Assembly (NCBI GenBank): GCA_017508665.1 | Contig: JAFVYL010000035.1 | Location: 1-64,000, forward strand | Direction of reading: 5' to 3' | DNA from: Clostridia bacterium | Lineage (GTDB): Bacteria > Bacillota > Clostridia > Oscillospirales > CAG-272 | Length of the DNA: 64,000 bases | In this document: positions 35,701-43,009 of the stretch, in pieces | How positions within the stretch are numbered: position 1 is the first letter of the stretch | Layout: each line of letters opens with the position of its first letter | Notes under the pieces: generated by a model | Seen by the model: only the letters and a program-made list of their open reading frames with translations | Told to the model about the DNA's origin: nothing | Databases searched by the model: none | Made by a program: the position numbers and the translations under genes

Positions 35701-36678
35701 TACAGAGTGCGCCCTGATGAGGTCAAGCTCATAATGGTTGACCCGAAGAAGGTCGAGTTCAAGATGTACAGCGGAATACCTCACTTGCTCATACCCGTAA
35801 TCACAGAATCCAAGCAGGCGGCAGGTGCTCTTATGTGGGCTGTCGAGGAGATGGAGAGAAGATACGAGCTTATTGAACAGTTCAACGTAAGAAACCTTGA
35901 CGCATACAATGAAAAGGTGACAGAAAACCCCTCTCTCGGCGACAAGCTACCCAAGATCGTCATAGTCATAGACGAGCTTGCAGACCTTATGATGATGGTC
36001 AGAGATCCCGTCGAAGACCTTATTATGAGAATAGCCCAAAAGGCGAGAGCAGCCGGCATACACCTTATTATAGGTACACAGCGTCCCTCCGTACAGGTCA
36101 TCACAGGTTCTATAAAGGCAAACATACCTACACGTATGTCTTGTAAAGTAACCTCTCAGGTTGACTCCAGAACAGTATTCGACAACTCCGGAGCGGAAAA
36201 ACTGCTCAACCGAGGCGATATGCTCTACTCCACGGTCGACAAGCCCAAGCCTTGCAGAGTCCAGGGTGCTTTCGTATCCGATAAGGAAGTCGAAAACATT
36301 ATGGAATTCCTCAAATCGCAGTCCGGAGAAAACACGTACGACGACGAGGTATTCGCGGAGATCAACAAAGCCGCTCAGAAGTGCGGAAACAAGAAGGGCG
36401 GTAATGCCGCAGAGGATCTCGACGATGACGGTGAAGAGTGCGGTTATTACAGCGATCAGCAATTCCTTGACGCTGTCGAGCTCGCTATACGCTCAAACAA
36501 AGTATCCACCTCACTCTTACAGAGAAAGCTGTCTATCGGATACGGTAAGGCGGCAAAATACATCGATGCTATGGAAGAGATCGGTATTGTAAGCGAGCCA
36601 AAAGGACAAAAGCCGCGTGACGTATTGCTCACTATGGACGAATGGCACGAGAAACTCTCCAGAGTCGATCTCGGCTAA
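32773..36678 (+). CDS. ftsK: FtsK/SpoIIIE family DNA translocase with very long acidic linker
   Basis: 1301 residues from the ATG at 32773 (GAGG nine nt upstream); an in-frame ATG at 32758 lacks a binding site. The N terminus has four membrane segments (about 15-175). A low-complexity linker runs from about 200 to 800, very rich in Glu, Asp, Pro and Thr, with nearly uninterrupted acidic runs around 655-785. The motor follows: beta/alpha domain, Walker A GATGMGKS near 958, Walker B IVVIDELADL near 1063, and a C-terminal gamma winged helix (SNKVSTSLLQRKLSIGYGKAAKYID) that would read KOPS/SRS-type sites. It pumps chromosomal DNA through the septum or into the forespore. Bacillus SpoIIIE is about 790 residues, so the linker adds about 500. 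Confidence 0.93.
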   Translation: MAQKKKASAKHSDTTGMQRAVPIILFALAVFTLFCFITQDIGTLGRGISTVFLGLFSYGAYVMPLLLALHAVFYLSDMKENRLWSRVIFSVVVLILISSIAYSITYWKADLTFAPVEFFTDGQRSVGGGFIGGTVGFCLIKIFGRVGLLIITAAVLAIYVSYLFARGKVSEFFYNLLKVTVIILAYTERGIKKFFKKIVNAKSDKLRREAEEKNGKLTDDDFFAVDNGMQKLSVSELGIKETRDTSYEEDNPTLHEKIFYKSAVSPEEAEEMAMREKAEEIFYAAMESDDTDEEPAPEQRRRIVNLTYDDPDSKIGRSAKRVEQTDNIRTSESANVTDENADAVFTQGFDPFEMMMSEELASKPSSRSLKDEPVSTRSVKEDISELTEEELEREKRILDFERRKAAIIGSRKAIPVENDGEFTGTPKTVEFRERTDENFGKAAVETATTSFTFDKTERVAEPPKTQPANYTAIGFGDDEESVTAIFSKPAFTSPETIYSYTPVVEEAPKHTPYNIYDAPVSEPIPFSAPYVEEPEIRLYEKRQTESYTTSYSSAVQSTPAVTEKISPEHVPEDESVQVYTMNPAPVEEKEEFSYTSTKDFEEEKTEEFVPEFKPYQVSNPDSSAEPEVSPLHFEEVKTDEASTLKIEREYIGEDVEENEPYFDEEDTVDTDEDCTEEYEGDDEDDTDEEFDEYTEEDTLPPEDDGSAFETEEIPPEERNPVVQGYKDMFSALREDEPEDEEPEDDKADNYELVSPDEVEEDEYVDDDEIEEDDDPPFEHSTVRHEPKPKAEKKEVKPEKKKPDFSNYKFPSIDLLGLDPATDDDTSEINENTKILIDTLASFNVTASIKGVDRGPRITRYEVVPARGVKVNAITSLYNDICLNLAKEGVRMEAPIPGKSAIGFEIPNKQPKNVRLRELLECDEFINAKSKTFVAIGKDVAGNPVFGDISKYPHALICGATGMGKSVCINSIMVSMLYRVRPDEVKLIMVDPKKVEFKMYSGIPHLLIPVITESKQAAGALMWAVEEMERRYELIEQFNVRNLDAYNEKVTENPSLGDKLPKIVIVIDELADLMMMVRDPVEDLIMRIAQKARAAGIHLIIGTQRPSVQVITGSIKANIPTRMSCKVTSQVDSRTVFDNSGAEKLLNRGDMLYSTVDKPKPCRVQGAFVSDKEVENIMEFLKSQSGENTYDDEVFAEINKAAQKCGNKKGGNAAEDLDDDGEECGYYSDQQFLDAVELAIRSNKVSTSLLQRKLSIGYGKAAKYIDAMEEIGIVSEPKGQKPRDVLLTMDEWHEKLSRVDLG

Positions 36679-36728
36679 TCAAAAGTATTTAAATTAAACA
36701 TTTTACACCTATAAGGAGACTTAAGGAC

Positions 36729-37277
36729 ATGGTTATCGTATTACTTGCAAACGGCTTCGAGGAGCTTGAAGCTATAACACCTGTAGACGTTTTGAGACGT
36801 CACAACATAGACGTCAGAACGGTAAGCGTCACCAATGAAAAGCTCGTTACCAGCACTCACGGAATACAGGTAGCTGCAGATCTCTGCTCTACCGAAGTCC
36901 CCCTCGATGAGGTAGATATGCTTGTTCTTCCCGGCGGTATGCCCGGTGTAAAGAATCTTGATGCATCTCCTGTAACTCAAGTATTCATCGATGCTACTCT
37001 CCGGAACGGAGGACATCTCGCAGCAATTTGCGCAGCGCCTTCTATTTTCGGCAAACACGGCATGCTCACAAATATCAAGGCTACTTGCTTCCCCGGATTT
37101 GAGGGAGAGCTACTCAACGCAATAGTAACCGACGCAGACGTTGTAACCGACGGTGTATTCACCACAGCAAGAGACTACGAGTGTGCCACTGCATTCGCAA
37201 AAGAGCTCGTGAAAATCTGCGAAATACTCGGTATCGAGCCCAAGGAAGAGCTCGAGGCTATCGAAGAAGCTAAATAA
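36729..37277 (+). CDS. DJ-1/PfpI family protein
   Basis: 182 residues of the DJ-1/ThiJ/PfpI fold: VIVLLANGFEELEAITPVDVL at the start with the conserved Glu, LVLPGGMPGVKNL, and the nucleophile elbow AAICAAPSIFG with the reactive Cys. The family includes protein or nucleotide deglycases and general stress proteins; the exact activity is uncertain. It starts 50 nt after the translocase gene and has AAGGAG nearby, and is followed by a zinc-ribbon-like gene after 7 nt, implying co-transcription. Confidence 0.85.
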   Translation: MVIVLLANGFEELEAITPVDVLRRHNIDVRTVSVTNEKLVTSTHGIQVAADLCSTEVPLDEVDMLVLPGGMPGVKNLDASPVTQVFIDATLRNGGHLAAICAAPSIFGKHGMLTNIKATCFPGFEGELLNAIVTDADVVTDGVFTTARDYECATAFAKELVKICEILGIEPKEELEAIEEAK

Positions 37278-37284
37278 GTAAATC

Positions 37285-37923
37285 ATGGCAACTAAAAGAA
37301 CACAAATAGCGTATCGCTGCCCTGACTGTGCAACAGCTACCGTCGGTTTTCTCGGAGGTCTCAGTTCGGTTTCCGATATGCTCAGACTGAAGTGCGAGTG
37401 CGGTGAATCCGCGCTTGACATCAAGCGACAGAATGACGGAAAGATAAACTTATCCGTCCCTTGCGTATATTGTAAAAGTAACCATTCCTACGTATTATCA
37501 CCCGAGATAATGATGCGTGATGAGCTGACGAAGTTCAGCTGTCCTTATTCCGGTATGGGTATTGCCTTTATAGGTGATGACGAATCAATTTCAAAAGAAA
37601 TTGAGAACTCCGCTGAGGAGCTCTCAAGAATCATGGCTTCTCTTGAAGCCGAGACTGTATCAGATATACAGCCTCAGGACGTTGGAGAGGACTCTATGCC
37701 TCCCGACCCTGCCATATACGATACTCTCAATTTTGTTCTTCGCGATCTTGAAGCTGAGGGTGAAGTACACTGCCCCTGCGACAACGGATCGTACGATCTC
37801 CGTTTCACAGATGACGGTATGCAAGCCTACTGCAAGAACTGCGGAGCTACGTACGACTTCTATGCAAGAAGCGTATCTGTAGCAGAGGAATATCTCACGA
37901 TAGACAGTATCACTCTCAAATAA
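37285..37923 (+). CDS. Conserved clostridial protein with several Cys-pair (zinc-ribbon-like) motifs
   Basis: 212 residues, cytoplasmic. Cysteine pairs occur as RCPDC (11-15), KCECG, PCVYC, and near the end HCPCD and YCKNCG, suggesting two zinc ribbons separated by a helical acidic middle. Function is not known. It begins 7 nt after the DJ-1-like gene, with only a weak ribosome binding site, so coupling to upstream translation is likely. Its stop lies 4 nt before the end of the convergent amidase gene, leaving no room for a terminator. Confidence 0.7.
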   Translation: MATKRTQIAYRCPDCATATVGFLGGLSSVSDMLRLKCECGESALDIKRQNDGKINLSVPCVYCKSNHSYVLSPEIMMRDELTKFSCPYSGMGIAFIGDDESISKEIENSAEELSRIMASLEAETVSDIQPQDVGEDSMPPDPAIYDTLNFVLRDLEAEGEVHCPCDNGSYDLRFTDDGMQAYCKNCGATYDFYARSVSVAEEYLTIDSITLK

Positions 37924-37926
37924 GCG

Positions 37927-38496
37927 TCAGGACATTCCGTAATATTTCAAAATTCCGCGGTATATTCCACGGGCAAAAAGGTCGGGCGAGTAAGCCATAA
38001 GCTCCGCATCGGTGGGATTGGTTATAAATCCCATTTCAACGAGGACAGCCGGCATATTCGTCCGCCTTAATACGTAAAGGCCGGGACGTTCAATAACTCC
38101 CCTATTGCGAAGTCCTGTCACGAGATTCAATTCTTCAAGTATATCCTCAGCAAGTCCGAGTGCCACATCAGAGGAACGGCTGTATATCAGCGCCTCGCTG
38201 CCGGTGGCATTTGCATTCAGCGATGCGTTGGTGTGTAAGGAAACAAAAACATCTGCTCCCCAGGAGTTTGCCGCCGCTACGCGCGCAGTAAGGCTGGATG
38301 AATTGTCAGTACCAAGCACCGTATCTCTTGAAGGACGCGAAAGCCTGACGTCGAAATTGGAATTTCGGGACAAAAGCAGATATAGTCTCCTGCCTACCTC
38401 ATAGGTGATATCCTGCTCATAAAATCCGTTCCCCTCAGCACCGGTGTTGTAGTCACGCGGATTGTGTCCTTGATCTATATAAATTTTTATGCTCAT
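37927..38496 (-). CDS. N-acetylmuramoyl-L-alanine amidase (Amidase_3 family), without signal peptide
   Basis: 189 residues. Family motifs are IYIDQGHNP with zinc ligand His11, a Glu in GAEGNG, SLHTNAS with the second zinc His, and VEMGFITN with the catalytic Glu. It cleaves the lactyl-amide bond between muramic acid and the stem peptide. There is no export signal, as in Bacillus CwlC, which acts on the mother-cell wall during sporulation. The start at 38496 is set by GGAGG five nt upstream; an open frame continuing upstream overlaps the ttcA-like gene and is ignored. Confidence 0.88.
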   Translation of the reverse strand: MSIKIYIDQGHNPRDYNTGAEGNGFYEQDITYEVGRRLYLLLSRNSNFDVRLSRPSRDTVLGTDNSSSLTARVAAANSWGADVFVSLHTNASLNANATGSEALIYSRSSDVALGLAEDILEELNLVTGLRNRGVIERPGLYVLRRTNMPAVLVEMGFITNPTDAELMAYSPDLFARGIYRGILKYYGMS

Positions 38497-38553
38497 AAGT
38501 GCCTCCGTATATATGCTCAGTATATTATATGCCCGAGGCGAAAGGTTTGATAT

Positions 38554-39309
38554 ATGAATGAAATGAAAAGGCTGCTCAGCTTTGTAAGACGCGCGGTCGA
38601 TGACTATGAAATGATCGATGACGGTGACAGAATCGCCGTAGGAATATCCGGAGGAAAGGATTCCCTTACCCTGTTGGCCGCTCTGGCTGAAATGCGCCGC
38701 TTCTATCCTAAGAAGTACGATATCGTCGCTATCACGGTAGATATGGGCTTTGAAGGTGCTGATTATGCTGAAATATCCGAATTCTGCCGCAGACTTAAGG
38801 TAGAATACAGAATTGTAAAAACAGATATAGCGAAAATAATTTTTGACGTGAGAAAAGAACCCAACCCCTGCTCTTTGTGCGCAAAGATGAGGAGAGGATC
38901 TCTCCATGCGGAAGCGCAAGCCGCAGGCTGTAACAAGGTAGCTCTCGGCCACCATTACGATGACGCCGTCGAGACCTTTATGATGAATCTCTTCTTTGAA
39001 GGACGTCTCGGATGCTTCTCACCGAAATCATATCTCTCAAACAGAAGACTTACTCTGATACGCCCTCTGCTCTACGCTACCGAAAAGGACGTGCAATATT
39101 TTGTCAGAAAACGTCCTATGCCTGTTATGGCATCACTTTGCCCCGAGGATCACGCAACAGAGCGAGAGAATATGAAAATTTTACTTGCCGAGCTTGAAAA
39201 AACAAACAAAGGTGTAAAGCACCGCATATTCAACGCGATGTGCCGCTCTCAAATAGACGGCTTTAAGCTGACGGGAAAATACCCTGATGCAGGAAAAATA
39301 GAAGATTAA
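38554..39309 (+). CDS. TtcA-like tRNA 2-thiocytidine biosynthesis / PP-loop ATPase family protein
   Basis: 251 residues. The PP-loop SGGKDSLT is at about 34-41, followed by the conserved C-S-L-C pair (NPCSLCAKMRRG) that, with another Cys, can hold an Fe-S cluster, and LGHHYDDAVETFMMN. These match the TtcA group, which thiolates tRNA at C32 using ATP. Clostridial members may thiolate other positions or act on other substrates. AAAGG precedes the ATG. It is transcribed divergently from the amidase gene across a 57-nt gap and ends at a strong terminator. Confidence 0.85.
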   Translation: MNEMKRLLSFVRRAVDDYEMIDDGDRIAVGISGGKDSLTLLAALAEMRRFYPKKYDIVAITVDMGFEGADYAEISEFCRRLKVEYRIVKTDIAKIIFDVRKEPNPCSLCAKMRRGSLHAEAQAAGCNKVALGHHYDDAVETFMMNLFFEGRLGCFSPKSYLSNRRLTLIRPLLYATEKDVQYFVRKRPMPVMASLCPEDHATERENMKILLAELEKTNKGVKHRIFNAMCRSQIDGFKLTGKYPDAGKIED

Positions 39310-39355
39310 AAAGCAAGGGTAAGACACGCCGTAAATCGTCTTACCCTTGCTTTTT
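39308..39355. terminator. Strong bidirectional intrinsic terminator
   Basis: AAAAAGCAAGGGTAAGAC (39308-39325) pairs perfectly with the complementary arm 39338-39355, ending in TTTTT. Confidence 0.9.
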
Positions 39356-39393
39356 CCTATTGTTCCGTGAGATATTTAAGTTTTGCCTACCTT

Positions 39394-40314
39394 TTATATT
39401 ATTGTAGCACCGGGATTTAATACTCTGCGCTCACCGTCTATGCCGATATACACAGGTAGTTCCGATGTGTTTTTGATTGCACAACCATTTATCTCGAGCG
39501 TGTTTACCGCATCCTCATAGCCGAAAATATCACCGACAGATGCATACCAAAATACGTCGGGTCTATTACCGTATCTTTGAGCAAAAATTCGAAGATCGTC
39601 CCATTTGTCAGCTCTCTCAAAATCGATCGAATGTACGCCTATAGCAAAGAATTTCAGCTCTCCGTCATTCGGATACGCCTCATATTTTTCCATAAGTGCA
39701 AGAAGCTCATTGCAATCGGTGTTGTATGACCAAGCATATCTGTCACGAGGCAAAGCAAAGCCTTCGGTATCACGTGTCAGGCCTGTTTTTCTGGCAGAGC
39801 GATGTGTTTGTTTGACAAAATCGCGCGCCTTGGCGTTCTTAGGCTCGTGGTAAGGCCATACGTAATCAACTACATGTCCCTCACCGAATATCGCATTGAG
39901 CTCGGTTAGTCCGTCCTGAACAAATCGAATATAGTCGTCCTCAAACACCATTTCTCTCCAACCGTTTGGTTGCATCTGCCAGAAGAAGGCATCCTTCCCC
40001 TTGACTCTATACAAGAATCTACTGTCCGCTGTCTTTTCATCAAACTCGTCGTCGGATATGATAAACTTTTCTCCATCGTAGTTGACAAGAGGATGATACT
40101 TGCAATGATTGGCTATTCCGTAATTACGGTAAAAGTTAAGCGTCTCTGCTTCTCTTCCCTCGTGTATATGAGAGCATAGGTTGAAAGTCCCCTTTATTCC
40201 GGCAGGCTCTAATATATCAAGAAATATCCTGTCATATTTCATATTACCGTCATCTATGGTAAACGTAATTGCCTTCTTTGTAAATCCGGGATAAAAATAT
40301 TCTATATTCTTCAT
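39394..40314 (-). CDS. Polysaccharide deacetylase (NodB fold), cytoplasmic
   Basis: 306 residues. NodB motifs are TFTIDDG with Asp21-Asp22, the metal-binding HxxxH at His70-His74, and aromatic motifs further on (VDYVWPYHEP). It should remove N- or O-acetyl groups from a sugar. No signal peptide is present, unlike cell-wall deacetylases, so a role on imported saccharides is possible. The ATG at 40314 follows GAGG at eight nt; the apparent upstream extension runs through a terminator hairpin and is rejected. Confidence 0.82.
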   Translation of the reverse strand: MKNIEYFYPGFTKKAITFTIDDGNMKYDRIFLDILEPAGIKGTFNLCSHIHEGREAETLNFYRNYGIANHCKYHPLVNYDGEKFIISDDEFDEKTADSRFLYRVKGKDAFFWQMQPNGWREMVFEDDYIRFVQDGLTELNAIFGEGHVVDYVWPYHEPKNAKARDFVKQTHRSARKTGLTRDTEGFALPRDRYAWSYNTDCNELLALMEKYEAYPNDGELKFFAIGVHSIDFERADKWDDLRIFAQRYGNRPDVFWYASVGDIFGYEDAVNTLEINGCAIKNTSELPVYIGIDGERRVLNPGATII

Positions 40315-40347
40315 TTTATGTTCCTCAGGAATATGATTATAATGAAT

Positions 40348-40382
40348 AACGGGCGGTCCGCATAGCTGAGGATCACCCGTTT
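40348..40382 (-). terminator. Intrinsic terminator after the 762-aa secreted protein gene
   Basis: A 12-bp stem with one mismatch (AACGGGCGGTCC against GGATCACCCGTT), followed on the minus strand by an AT-rich tract. Confidence 0.6.
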
Positions 40383-40425
40383 GCAGTATGTTAATCGGTA
40401 TGCATATCAACCGACTGATTTTTTA

Positions 40426-42714
40426 TTACTCTTCGTCAAAGAACTTCTTGATCAGAGCTATAACGCGGTCAGCTACGGGATTGGTCTGCTTGCCAATACC
40501 CATTACGTTAGCGGCTACCTCGTTTGCCTTTTCAAACTCCGCGTTTGCGGCAGCAACCTGTGCATTGAAGTCTGCTATTGCCTGAGCAAGCTTTGCGGAA
40601 GCATCAGCTACCGCACTGTAAGTGCTGTCAGCATCCTTTTCTGCATTCTTTGCGTTCTTGAGTATCTTATAAAGCTGTTTTGCATCGGTAGCGGTGTCGA
40701 TAGAGTCAACAAGTCTTACAAAGTAATCTCTGTACTGAACCGAAAGCTGCATTTTGGAAACTATCTCGTCGAGCTGAATGTTAGCCTCACTAACGCCGTC
40801 AACTCCAAGAACGTTTCCTGCCGCCTTAAGTCCCTCTGCCTTCTCAATACCCGCAAGAAGCGCATCTCCGCTGAGCGATGCAAGTTCTTTTACAGCATTG
40901 ATGTAAAGCTCTGCGTTCTTGAGCTTTTCCTGTACCTCTGCCTTTACACGGTCATAAAGCTCTTTAGCTTCCATAACACCGTTGTAAGGATCTGAGGTCA
41001 GGCAGTAAGCCATATACTTCTCCGCATCTGCAAGATGATCAAGCTTCTGCGGGATATAATCTGCGTAATCAGCCTTTTGAACAAACTTGATGAAGTTCTC
41101 AGCATTCTCTATCTGAGTATTAATAGTATTGTAGTGAGCGTTGTAGATTGTAAGAGCAGCGGAAAGTCCTGGGTACGTGGTGTTGTCGTAGTAATTGTTC
41201 TTACAAACAAGAAAGGCCTGAGCGCGAGTGTTGAAGTCTGCACTTGAGTTGAGTACGTTTGCAGCCTCGATAAATCTCGTAGCATTGAGCTCTATATGTT
41301 CCTTTGCCTCAAGGAGAGTCGCGTAGAACACATACGCGTCAAGAGTACCATTATAGGTAGGATCGGCAAACTGTCCGTATATATGGAGTTCATTAAAGCG
41401 ATCGAGTACAGCGGGATAATCGTCGTAATCCACAGTGGTATTGCTGCCTACAGCGGAAACGAGCAATACGGAGTTCTCTGCAATCTTGTCGAGTGTAACG
41501 TTGAGAGCTTCAACGAGCTCAAGATTGAGCGCAACGTCATCAGCGATGTCCTCAGGAATAGCGGGACAATCGGGAGAATTTATATAGCTGACGTAACGGA
41601 GAGCCTCGTTAATAAGCTCTCTTCTATCCGAATAGTCAACAAGCTTGTCATAAGTCTCTATGTAGTAAGCGAGCTGATCGTTACAATAGCTGACAACACC
41701 CTTTACAAGCTCGGCATATGCCGCTGCAGCCTCCTCATTCTCGGTAGTAAAGCCGTATACAAAAAGCTTACTTGCTACGCCTGCGATATAATCCTTTACT
41801 TCAAAGGAGACATCGTCAGAGGTGAAATCAGCATACATATCAAGCAAAGCGGTCTCAACATCGGATTGCATGTTCGCATCGTCACGGTCATACTTACCGC
41901 CAAGCGCACGAAGAGATGCAAAGTTCATAACGCTGTCACGAGCGGTTGCACCGTCAACACCGTGTGCACCGACTCTGATATTTCTGATATCCGTGTAAGG
42001 AAGGTAAGCATCTTTTACAGTATATGTATTAGTCGTATCCGCAAGATCGGTAACGGTAATGGTAGCGGTCTGCTCATCGCTACTATATGCTACGTATACA
42101 TTGTACCAAGAGCCCTCGGTAAGAACAAACTCGGTATTGGTAAATACTCCGTACACGTTACCTTCAGAATCAGCAGTTCTCTTGAGATAAGAGAAGCGGC
42201 CTACTCTGTAATCAACGGCAAGAAGCGTAGTTCCAAGCTTAGATCCTACGTCAGAATCCGTGCAGGTCTCATCAGCAACGGATACTATGATCTTGGGAAG
42301 CTGCTTTTCGTCGCCCGTACCTCTTTGACCGGAAACCGCCATCTCAAGAATGAAGTCGTCTAAGGGAGTTTCCTCAGCATTCCAATTGAAGTACACATTG
42401 TTCTTTGCGATAACATCCTCCCAGAAGCCCTGAGAAGCAGGTACTGTTACGGAAAGATATTTACCGACGGGAGTATTCTCATCTGATACGAGCTCGGATG
42501 TAATCCTCTTGGCATCATCCGAATTGGTGAAGAGCGAATAAGGGATATCCTCACCAGTAAAGTCGTATTCAAACAAGACCGGCTCTTCGAAGTATTCAAG
42601 CAGATAATCGTAGTCGATATCATTACTGCCGGCAGCGGATGCTGTGAGTGCAAAAACTGATACGAATACGGAAACTATCAGAAGAGCGATGAAAATTCTT
42701 TTGGCCATTTTCAT
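40426..42714 (-). CDS. Large secreted protein: concanavalin/LamG-like domain plus long helical region
   Basis: 762 residues. Residues 1-28 are a signal peptide (hydrophobic run ending ALTASAAG). Residues about 35-270 form a beta-sandwich that looks like a LamG/concanavalin-type domain (YLSVTVPAS, SWYNVYVAYSSDEQTATITV, IRNIRVGAHG). The remaining 490 residues are predicted all-helical, Ala- and Glu-rich, with spaced Tyr and Asn, reminiscent of FIVAR or S-layer-like helical bundles. The C terminus has no membrane anchor or LPXTG motif. AAGGAG precedes the ATG, with a good promoter. Function unknown; glycan binding or surface display is plausible. Confidence 0.75.
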   Translation of the reverse strand: MKMAKRIFIALLIVSVFVSVFALTASAAGSNDIDYDYLLEYFEEPVLFEYDFTGEDIPYSLFTNSDDAKRITSELVSDENTPVGKYLSVTVPASQGFWEDVIAKNNVYFNWNAEETPLDDFILEMAVSGQRGTGDEKQLPKIIVSVADETCTDSDVGSKLGTTLLAVDYRVGRFSYLKRTADSEGNVYGVFTNTEFVLTEGSWYNVYVAYSSDEQTATITVTDLADTTNTYTVKDAYLPYTDIRNIRVGAHGVDGATARDSVMNFASLRALGGKYDRDDANMQSDVETALLDMYADFTSDDVSFEVKDYIAGVASKLFVYGFTTENEEAAAAYAELVKGVVSYCNDQLAYYIETYDKLVDYSDRRELINEALRYVSYINSPDCPAIPEDIADDVALNLELVEALNVTLDKIAENSVLLVSAVGSNTTVDYDDYPAVLDRFNELHIYGQFADPTYNGTLDAYVFYATLLEAKEHIELNATRFIEAANVLNSSADFNTRAQAFLVCKNNYYDNTTYPGLSAALTIYNAHYNTINTQIENAENFIKFVQKADYADYIPQKLDHLADAEKYMAYCLTSDPYNGVMEAKELYDRVKAEVQEKLKNAELYINAVKELASLSGDALLAGIEKAEGLKAAGNVLGVDGVSEANIQLDEIVSKMQLSVQYRDYFVRLVDSIDTATDAKQLYKILKNAKNAEKDADSTYSAVADASAKLAQAIADFNAQVAAANAEFEKANEVAANVMGIGKQTNPVADRVIALIKKFFDEE

Positions 42715-42758
42715 ATTTTTTCTCCTTAATTAACGCGATTGCATTTTATATCAAAATA

Positions 42759-42787
42759 ATTATAACATTTTAGGACGAAAAAATCAA
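42759..42787 (-). promoter_or_regulatory. Promoter of the 762-aa secreted protein gene
   Basis: Minus strand TTGATT (42782-42787), 17 nt, TATAAT (42759-42764). Confidence 0.75.
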
Positions 42788-42932
42788 CTTGTCAATATGG
42801 CAAATTTTACTCTTCTCTTTTGTACCTTTTGTACAATAGACGCAAGCACCGGCTATCGGAGATTTGCTTAACTAATGTCAAAAAGGCCCGTTTAAGCTCC
42901 GCAAAATTCTTCCATTTTTTCGGTTTTTTCAG

Positions 42933-42961
42933 TTGATTTTTTCACACGGGTATGGTATAAT
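42933..42961 (+). promoter_or_regulatory. Promoter of the helicase-nuclease gene
   Basis: TTGATT (42933-42938), 17 nt, TATAAT (42956-42961), about 48 nt before the ATG at 43010. The remaining part of the 295-bp divergent gap shows no gene. Confidence 0.75.
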
Positions 42962-43009
42962 TGATAATAGAGGGCAGTTGGTGCCCCAATTCGACAAAGG
43001 AGACACGCT

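Noticed and set aside
38497..38955. N-terminal extension of the amidase frame
   Set aside because: It covers the start of the divergent ttcA-like gene; GGAGG at the internal ATG gives a full-length amidase.
41296..42363. Long open frame (355 codons) on the plus strand opposite the 762-aa secreted protein gene
   Set aside because: It is antisense to a gene with signal peptide, promoter and ribosome binding site. Its translation has no recognisable domain and it has no ribosome binding site.
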